From the NCBI GenBank assembly GCA_905236045.1, contig CAJOOG010000050.1:1-53489 (forward strand): 53,489 bases of DNA, read 5' to 3'. Below the pieces are notes generated by a model. It was not told where the DNA came from. It saw only the letters and a program-made list of their open reading frames with translations, and searched no databases. Made by a program: the position numbers and the translations under genes. Positions 36,389-41,899 of this stretch are shown piece after piece (within the stretch, counting starts at the first letter, position 1; each line of letters begins with the position of its first letter). This DNA comes from an uncultured Denitrobacterium sp. (GTDB taxonomy: Bacteria; Actinomycetota; Coriobacteriia; Coriobacteriales; Eggerthellaceae).

Positions 36389-36805
36389 CGATGAATCTGT
36401 TCGAACCCGTGAGATTTTAAGTCTTGCGGGTTCGGACTCTTCTATGTCGTAGTTCAGCGTAACGGTGACTTCCTCAAGTGCCCCGTCTTCCCGTTTCGAT
36501 CCGCTCGAGGCTGCAGTGAACAGCCCGTCCACGTCGTCGTCGGTCGGCATGACGCGCAGTGCCTCGGCTGCTCGAAGCGGGCTCTCGGCGTGCATGTAGC
36601 ACCACCAGAAGATCGCCTTGATGCGGTGCAGCAGCGGCAGGCCGCGGTGGCGGCGGAGCATGTCGCGCAGCCTCGCTTTCACGCTCTCGACGGCGTTGTT
36701 GGTGGACGGCCAGCTGCCGCCATGCTCCTGCCGCATCTCGACGAAGGTGAACAGCGTCCCCTCCTGAAGCTGCTCCACGGTAAAAAATATTGCGGCTCGA
36801 AACAT
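36359..36805 (-). pseudogene. IS1249-like (IS256 family) transposase remnant
   Basis: A 148-codon frame encodes only the C-terminal part of a mutator-type transposase. The diagnostic stretch is TNNAVESVKARLRDMLRRHR followed by RIKAIFWWCYMH and LRVMPTD, close to actinobacterial IS1249 transposases. The conserved Glu of TNNxxE is retained, but the N-terminal and catalytic Asp regions of a roughly 380-residue protein are absent, and no upstream copy is seen. The frame runs into the 3' end of the tRNA gene, so the last dozen residues are not original. It marks an old insertion directly behind tRNA-Ala. Confidence 0.8.
36399..36437 (+). terminator. Strong hairpin behind tRNA-Ala, probable terminator
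   Basis: A 16-bp stem (36399-36414 with 36422-36437, including three G-U pairs) surrounds a 7-base loop and is followed by TCTTCTAT. It lies 10 bases after the tRNA CCA end, inside the transposase remnant frame. The tail is only partly U-rich. Confidence 0.55.
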
Positions 36806-36833
36806 TTCTCTTCCTTTAATTGTTGCGTCTCGA

Positions 36834-36839
36834 TATAAT
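36834..36839 (+). promoter_or_regulatory. -10 box for hicAB
   Basis: A perfect TATAAT lies 27 bases before the hicA ATG in an AT-rich stretch. The hexamer at 17-base spacing is TTCCTT, a weak -35. A run of eight G (36854-36861) separates promoter and ribosome site. Confidence 0.5.
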
Positions 36840-36866
36840 TAAATCAGCAAGAAGGGGGGGGCAGGG

Positions 36867-37052
36867 ATGCCGCTAACAGCAAGGGAAGCCGCGAAGCTGA
36901 TAAGGAAACAAGGCGGCAGGTTCGTAAGGCACGGCGGCAGGCACGATATCTACGAGGCCGCAGATGGGACGGAGATACAGGTGCCACGCCACGCGAAAGA
37001 CCTAAGCCCAGGGGTGGAGCGGGACATAAAGGAAAAGCTGGGGCTGAAATAA
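36867..37052 (+). CDS. hicA: HicA-type mRNA interferase toxin
   Basis: The 61-residue basic protein shows the HicA fold pattern: REAAKLIRKQGG (helix), FVRHGGRHDIYEAADGTEI (beta hairpin with the active His, probably H26) and VPRHAKDLSPGVERDIKEKLG. HicA cleaves mRNA and is neutralised by HicB. GCAGGG lies immediately before the ATG. The antitoxin gene follows after 38 bases. Toxin-first order is usual for this system. It sits in the tRNA-Ala island, where it may stabilise the segment. Confidence 0.93.
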   Translation: MPLTAREAAKLIRKQGGRFVRHGGRHDIYEAADGTEIQVPRHAKDLSPGVERDIKEKLGLK

Positions 37053-37090
37053 GCCCCAGCACCACCCCTTCCACACGATAGGAGATAGCT

Positions 37091-37543
37091 ATGAAATACA
37101 TTTACGAGGCGATCATAGAACCCAGAGGGAAATGGCTTGAGGCAAGCTTCCCCGACCTCGGCATCATCACGCAGGGCGAGGACATACAGGATGCGGCGTT
37201 CATGGCGCACGACCTGCTTGAGAACCACATCGTCATGGCGTTGCAGAAGGGGCGCACGCTTCCCGCGCCCACGTTCGGCAACGAATGCAGCAGCGAAGGC
37301 TACCGCATGGGCATCGTGGTTGATTGCGACGAGAGCACGCCGCAGGCAGAGACCATGACCGTGAACGAGGCGGCGGACATTCTGGATGTATCGCCGACAC
37401 GCATCAGGGCGATGATAGGAAGCGGCATCCTCAAGAGCCGGAAAGTCGGCATGGTTCACATGGTGGACGCGCAGAGCGTGATGGACAGGTTCAACGAACC
37501 CGCGCACGCTGGCCGTCCCAAGCGCGAAACGGCATTGGCTTAA
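37091..37543 (+). CDS. hicB: HicB-type antitoxin with C-terminal DNA-binding domain
   Basis: The 150-residue antitoxin has an N-terminal partial RNase-H-like HicB domain (about 1-80: YEAIIEPRGKWLEASFPDLG and the ITQGEDIQDAAFMAHDLL helix) and a C-terminal excisionase/MerR-like helix-turn-helix (about 89-125: MTVNEAADILDVSPTRIRAM). It binds HicA and, through the HTH, probably represses its own promoter at 36834. AGGAGA lies before the ATG. Confidence 0.93.
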   Translation: MKYIYEAIIEPRGKWLEASFPDLGIITQGEDIQDAAFMAHDLLENHIVMALQKGRTLPAPTFGNECSSEGYRMGIVVDCDESTPQAETMTVNEAADILDVSPTRIRAMIGSGILKSRKVGMVHMVDAQSVMDRFNEPAHAGRPKRETALA

Positions 37544-37639
37544 CGTGGGCAGGATTCGCAAACCCGACATAACCGAACATGCAGGCCACGATATGAATCT
37601 CAAAGTGTTCCGGGTGCCGAGGAATTATGGTCGCGCGGG

Positions 37640-37669
37640 TTAGCACTCCCGCCTAACGAGTGCTAAAAT
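37640..37669 (+). promoter_or_regulatory. Perfect CIRCE operator overlapping a promoter
   Basis: TTAGCACTC-N9-GAGTGCTAA at 37640-37666 is an exact match to CIRCE, the binding site of the heat-shock repressor HrcA. The same bases give a -35-like TTAGCA (37640-37645) and a -10 TAAAAT (37664-37669) with 18-base spacing, so HrcA would block RNA polymerase directly. Transcription would start near 37676. No classical chaperone gene follows. Confidence 0.9.
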
Positions 37670-37696
37670 GCCAGGTGGGACGGTACAAGGGACGCC

Positions 37697-37939
37697 ATGA
37701 CGCCTGAGTACCGCGAGGCTCGGATGGACGGCACCTACGGGAGGCCGCTCATGCTGGACTACCTCACGGCGCTGCCGTGGACTCGCGTGGCCGCCAACTA
37801 CACGCGCTTCCTGCCCTTCCAGCTCGTTCACGGCTGCATGGCCGCGACGGTCGGCAAGGGGGACGGACGTGTTTCGAAGAGCATTCCCCGTAGCCCACCA
37901 AATTTCAGACCGCCGTCAGGCGGTCTGTTTTGCTCCTAG
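37697..37939 (+). CDS. Unrecognised short gene under the CIRCE promoter
   Basis: An ATG at 37697 follows AAGGGA at good spacing, about 21 bases after the predicted start of transcription, and opens 80 codons. The first 55 residues (EARMDGTYGRPLMLDYLTAL, VAANYTRFLPFQLVHGC) look protein-like, but the tail runs through the terminator hairpin, so the natural C-terminus has probably been lost. No known family, heat-shock or otherwise, is recognised. It may be the 5' remnant of a deleted heat-shock gene or a small stress peptide. Confidence 0.4.
   Translation: MTPEYREARMDGTYGRPLMLDYLTALPWTRVAANYTRFLPFQLVHGCMAATVGKGDGRVSKSIPRSPPNFRPPSGGLFCS
37907..37930 (+). terminator. Intrinsic terminator, possibly bidirectional
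   Basis: AGACCGCC-GTCA-GGCGGTCT (37907-37926) is a perfect 8-bp stem with a 4-base loop followed by GTTTTG. It would end the CIRCE-controlled transcript. On the other strand it lies just after the radical-SAM stop and is followed by GAAATTT, so it may serve both sides. Confidence 0.75.
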
Positions 37940-38448
37940 AGCCCCATGACCATTTGCCTGAAGTGGTCGAGCTTGGAGAGCTGGCGCACGACCTCTTCAG
38001 CCTCGTAGCCTTTGTGCATGCGCTCCAAGATGGCGTCATCGCCCGATTCGTTGCCGAAGTAGAAGTTGGAATAGCCCAGCTCGGCAAGGTGGCGCAGCTG
38101 CTCGACCGACTTGTTCTTCAGGTTGTCGATGCGGGCGTAGCCGCCGATGCTGCGCACGTTGGGCAGTTCGCGGTGGATGAGCTCGGCGATCTCGACGAGC
38201 CGCTTGTAGGGCAGCACGAGCGAGTCGGCGCCCTGCAGGAAGATGCGGTCGAACGGGTACCAGCTCTGCTTCAGCTCCTGCACGTCGGCCTCGATCTCCT
38301 CCATCGGACTCGGTGCGAAAGCGCAGTTCTTGTAGAACGTGCAGAAATCGCAGCCGCCCTTCGAGCCGTGCGAGCAGCCCTTCGTCACTTGCAGGAATGC
38401 GTCGTAAGCCTCGTAGGGCGGCCGATTGATGTCGCTGTCGAAATGCAT
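37936..38448 (-). CDS. Radical SAM protein, C-terminally truncated
   Basis: The ATG at 38448 (GAAGGAGACT upstream) opens 170 residues. A Cys triad C-x7-C-x2-C (KGCSHGSKGGCDFCTFY) is followed by RIFLQGADSLVL, SIGGYARIDNL and FGNESGDDAILERMHKGY, the order of strands in an Elp3-like radical SAM barrel. Relatives continue for over 100 residues after the final LSKLDHFRQM segment; here the frame stops at VMGL, next to a terminator. The barrel is therefore incomplete and activity is doubtful. It lies about 100 bases downstream of a damaged ArsR-type regulator gene, a pairing common for these proteins. Confidence 0.75.
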   Translation of the reverse strand: MHFDSDINRPPYEAYDAFLQVTKGCSHGSKGGCDFCTFYKNCAFAPSPMEEIEADVQELKQSWYPFDRIFLQGADSLVLPYKRLVEIAELIHRELPNVRSIGGYARIDNLKNKSVEQLRHLAELGYSNFYFGNESGDDAILERMHKGYEAEEVVRQLSKLDHFRQMVMGL

Positions 38449-38551
38449 AGTCTCCTTCTTTCGTCGTCTTCTTCGCCGTATTCGTTTCGCCATATCGCGA
38501 TTTGTCGATATCTATTTCAAAAAAATAAGGCCGCGGTTCGGATGCGCCCGC

Positions 38552-38815
38552 CTAGGTGGCCCACCCTCCTATGTGGTCGCGCAACTGCCTTATCGCCGTC
38601 TCGTTCACGCGGTAGTACGTCCATTTCTCGTGGCGGCGCGATTCGAGAAGCCCCGCCTGCTGCATCGACTTCAGGTAGCCCGACACGGTGGATTGCGAAA
38701 GCCCCGACTTCTCCTGCACGGTGCCCACGCATGCGCCGCCCCATCCCGGGATGCCGCCGCCCGTGTGCTCTTCCAAGCCGGCGAAGCTCGTCTCGGGGTC
38801 CGAAAGCCACCCCAT
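38552..38815 (-). pseudogene. ArsR-family regulator gene with damaged start
   Basis: From ATG 38815 there are 87 residues: GWLSDPETSFAGLEEHTGG, CVGTVQEKSGLSQSTVSGYLKSMQQAGLLESRR and HEKWTYYRVNE, a winged helix of the ArsR type. The upstream in-frame codons still read ALSNGPRLDI, the usual first helix of this family, but no start precedes them: a TGA (38852-38854) cuts them from ATG codons at 38864-38869, and a GTG at 38855 reaches them only after a one-base shift. The gene is either a pseudogene or translated from the internal ATG without its first helix. Confidence 0.65.
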
Positions 38816-39029
38816 GATGTCGAGCCGCGGCCCGTTCGAGAGCGCCTTTCTTCACGTTCCCTTCATCATTCCCTTCGTCTTGCGGAGGAATACAGCGCCC
38901 CGCGGCATCCTGCGGGCGAGGGCGGCTCTGCGCATTCTGTTTGAAGGGACGTGCGCTGGCGGTGTTTCTGTGGCATTATCAACGGATTGAGAACTTGCAC
39001 TGCGATCGCGCGAGGGAAAGGGAACGTAT

Positions 39030-40256
39030 ATGGGCATCTTCTCGCGATTCGAAGGCCGGATGGAGGATGGAATCGAAGGTGCGGCGAACAAGATGTTTGA
39101 CGCACCCATTTCCCCTGTTCAGATAGCGAAGAAAGCCGAAAAGGCCATGCGCCGGGAGAAAATGGTGGGCGCTGGGCGCCAGTACGCCCCCACGCTCTAC
39201 ACCGTGTTGGTGAACCCGGACGACGATCAGCGCCTGTTCGGCTATTACCCCACGCTCGCGGGGGAGACGGAGACCTACTTGGCGGCGAAGGCCCAGGAAG
39301 AGGGCCTGGCCATGGACGGACAGCCCCTCGTGCGCTTCATCGTGGACGATGAGCTGCGCCATGGGAAGTTCGACATCATCGCGGAAATGGTCAGCGCTCC
39401 CATCATCGCCCAGCTGCGTCAGGAGGAGATGGCCCGCTACGGTCTGGCCGCCCCGCACTCGCAGCCCCAGCCCGCCTACGCTCCTTTGCGCCCGCAGTCG
39501 GCTCCCGCCCAGCAGCAGTTCGCGCAGGCTCAGGGCGGCTACGACCCCTTAGAGTCCCAAGCCGCGCCCGCGCCCGCGCAGCAGCCGCACGAGCCGCTGC
39601 CCTACGTGCCGGAAGAGGAGATCGACCGCTCGATCGATTACGGGGAATACACTTTCAACAGCCAAGACTGGGACAGCTACGAAGACGGCTCGAACGTCGG
39701 CGGTTACACGCCGCAGAACGCGGCCCGCGAAACCTTCGGCCGCCGCAACAGCCAGCCTTTCGATAACGCCCATGCCGCCCCCCGGATGCCGCAAGCGGAT
39801 TTATCGGGCCTGGACGTGGAATCCTACAACGTCGGGCAGCCGGGCATCGCCCAGGCCTTCGCCGGGACTCCCGTTCCGCAGGATGTGCCGCCGGCCCAGG
39901 CTCCCGCCACCGCCCTCATGGGCCAATCGCCGCAGGGTCAGGGCGGGGTGCAGGGGCAGGGCGCGGAGTTCATGCCCGCCATGCTCATCGACACCGCCAC
40001 CAACCGCTCCCATCTGCTGAACAAAGACCGGCTCATCCTGGGGCGCAGCAGCGCGAGCGATGTCATCCTCGACGACATCAATGCGAGCCGCAGCCATGCG
40101 GAAATCCGCTACGAGCCGCAGGGCTACTGGGCCATTACCGACCTGGGCAGCACCAACGGCACGTACGTGAACGGGCGGCGCATCGGCACCGAGCCTCTCA
40201 ACGAAGGAGACCAGATAAGCGCCGGCATGACGAACCTGGTGTTCACGCTCCGCTGA
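39030..40256 (+). CDS. fhaA: FhaA-type FHA-domain protein
   Basis: The 408-residue cytosolic protein has an N-terminal DUF3662 domain (about 1-130; MGIFSRFEGRMEDGIEGAA and the FIVDDELRHGKFDI block), a Gln/Pro/Ala-rich linker (about 140-310), and a C-terminal FHA domain (about 318-408) with LGRSSASDVILDD, SRSHAEIRY and DLGSTNGTYVNG. FHA domains bind phosphothreonine, here probably on PknB and the lipid II flippase MurJ as in Mycobacterium. GGGAACG lies before the ATG. First gene of a tight five-gene operon. Confidence 0.95.
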   Translation: MGIFSRFEGRMEDGIEGAANKMFDAPISPVQIAKKAEKAMRREKMVGAGRQYAPTLYTVLVNPDDDQRLFGYYPTLAGETETYLAAKAQEEGLAMDGQPLVRFIVDDELRHGKFDIIAEMVSAPIIAQLRQEEMARYGLAAPHSQPQPAYAPLRPQSAPAQQQFAQAQGGYDPLESQAAPAPAQQPHEPLPYVPEEEIDRSIDYGEYTFNSQDWDSYEDGSNVGGYTPQNAARETFGRRNSQPFDNAHAAPRMPQADLSGLDVESYNVGQPGIAQAFAGTPVPQDVPPAQAPATALMGQSPQGQGGVQGQGAEFMPAMLIDTATNRSHLLNKDRLILGRSSASDVILDDINASRSHAEIRYEPQGYWAITDLGSTNGTYVNGRRIGTEPLNEGDQISAGMTNLVFTLR

Positions 40257-40280
40257 CGGTGAATCGGTAGGCTGGGTCCC

Positions 40281-40694
40281 ATGATCGATATCACGCTGCT
40301 TGTCGGGCGCCTCCTGTTCGTCGCACTGCTGTACCTGTTTCTCTTCGCCATCATGAAGACGGGTATCGGGTTGGTGCGCGGGCAGCGCAAGAGCGAGAAA
40401 AGCTGGACGATCGCGGTCGAGCGCGGGCCCAAGGAGCTGCGCGGGGTCCAGATAGCCGTGCACGGCCCCGTCATCGTGGGCCGCAATCCCGGGGCCGATA
40501 TCGTCATCGGCGCGGGCTACGTCTCCGGACGCCACGCGCGCTTCACCCTTATGGGGCAGAACCTGTTCGTGGAGGATTTGGGCAGCACCAACGGCACCAC
40601 GGTAAACGGGCAGCGCATTTTCGAGCCCACCGCGCTTCGTAACAAAGACGTCGTGACTATCGGCGACGTGGCCATCCGAGTGAGGTTCGCATAA
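40281..40694 (+). CDS. fhaB: FhaB-type membrane-anchored FHA protein
   Basis: The 137-residue protein has one N-terminal membrane helix (about 5-28) followed by an FHA domain with VGRNPGADIVIG, SGRHARFTL and DLGSTNGTTVNG. Such proteins (FhaB/FipA) recruit phosphorylated partners to the division or elongation site. It begins 24 bases after fhaA, and its stop overlaps the next start (TAATG). Confidence 0.95.
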   Translation: MIDITLLVGRLLFVALLYLFLFAIMKTGIGLVRGQRKSEKSWTIAVERGPKELRGVQIAVHGPVIVGRNPGADIVIGAGYVSGRHARFTLMGQNLFVEDLGSTNGTTVNGQRIFEPTALRNKDVVTIGDVAIRVRFA

Positions 40695-41899
40695 TGGCGT
40701 CGCGTCCGAGCACCCAACGCAGGCGCGCCTCCGTGCAATTCGGCAGCCGTACCGACATCGGCTGCGTGCGAGAGCATAACGAAGACAGCCTTGTCGTGGC
40801 GCCGCCCCTCTATGCGGTTGCCGACGGGATGGGCGGTCATGCCGCAGGTGAAGTGGCAAGCGAGATAGCCGTGCGCACCCTCGCCGCCAACGCGCCCGAT
40901 CATGCGGACACGAAGGCGTTGGGCGATGCCGTCATCCGCGCCAACTACGACGTCATCAACGCGGCCCAGGAGAAGGGCCGCACCGGCATGGGCACCACCA
41001 TCACCGCGGCCGTCTTAGACGGGCCGCGCCTGGCTATCGCGCAGGTGGGGGACAGCCGGGCCTATCTGCTCCACCAGGGCGTCATGCAGCAGATCACGCG
41101 CGATCACAGCCTTATGGCGGACCTTCTGGAAGCCGGCGAGATCACGCAGGAGGAGGCCCGCGTCCACCCGCAGCGTTCCGTTATCACGCGTGCGTTGGGC
41201 AGCGACCCGGGCATGCAGCCCGATCTCTACGAGATAAACGTCAGCGCGGGGGATAGGCTGCTGCTCTGCTCCGACGGCCTTACGACCATGCTGGAAGACG
41301 ACGAAATCGAGCGCCTGCTCAACCGCACGCGCAATCCGCAGCGTGCCGCGAGCATCCTGGTGAACGAGGCCATATCCGCCGGCGGCCACGACAACGTGAC
41401 GGTCGTGGTGGTGGATGTCGAGGGCAACGCGGTGGCTCAGGAGAAGAAGGCGCGCCGACATGGCCGTCTTTGGGCGGTGGCCATCTCGCTCGCCCTGATA
41501 GCCGTGGTCTGCGGCATCGTGGGCGGGGTGTATAACTATTCGCAGGGCCTGGCATACCTGAAGGCCGAAAACGGCTACGTTGCCGTCTATCGCGGTGTGG
41601 AAGGCGAGGTATTCGGCAGGAGCCTTTCCTCTCTCGACCACGTTACCGATGTGTCCGTCGACGACTTGACGCCCCATACGGCCGAGAGACTGAAAAACGG
41701 CGTCATAACCAAGGAGAGCCTGCAAGCGGCCAACGATGTGGTGGAGCAGTACCGCCAGCAGATCTCCGAAGAGCAGTCGCAGGACACGAGCGCTTCGGAC
41801 GACTCTAGCAGCTCGAGCAGCACGACCAGCTCGGGCAAAGCCTCGAGCGGCAGCGCAAAAGCCTCGGGCAAAACCTCGTCGGAAGACTCCTCCTCATGA
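40694..41899 (+). CDS. pstP: PP2C-type Ser/Thr phosphatase (PstP/Stp1 like) with extracellular Ser-rich tail
   Basis: The 401-residue protein has a PP2C domain (about 14-245) with metal-binding motifs DIGCVREHNEDS, ADGMGGHAAGE, GDSRAYLL, CSDGL and GGHDNVT. It reverses PknB phosphorylation. One membrane helix (about 258-280) leads to an outer domain of about 60 residues and a Ser/Lys-rich tail. It overlaps fhaB by one base and the next gene by four, so translation is coupled. Domain order is as in mycobacterial PstP; the Ser-rich tail is a lineage-specific addition. Confidence 0.95.
   Translation: MASRPSTQRRRASVQFGSRTDIGCVREHNEDSLVVAPPLYAVADGMGGHAAGEVASEIAVRTLAANAPDHADTKALGDAVIRANYDVINAAQEKGRTGMGTTITAAVLDGPRLAIAQVGDSRAYLLHQGVMQQITRDHSLMADLLEAGEITQEEARVHPQRSVITRALGSDPGMQPDLYEINVSAGDRLLLCSDGLTTMLEDDEIERLLNRTRNPQRAASILVNEAISAGGHDNVTVVVVDVEGNAVAQEKKARRHGRLWAVAISLALIAVVCGIVGGVYNYSQGLAYLKAENGYVAVYRGVEGEVFGRSLSSLDHVTDVSVDDLTPHTAERLKNGVITKESLQAANDVVEQYRQQISEEQSQDTSASDDSSSSSSTTSSGKASSGSAKASGKTSSEDSSS

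Noticed and set aside
36313-38870. Integrated element with attL/attR repeats of the tRNA 3' end
   Set aside because: No second copy of the tRNA 3' sequence and no integrase gene were found in the island.
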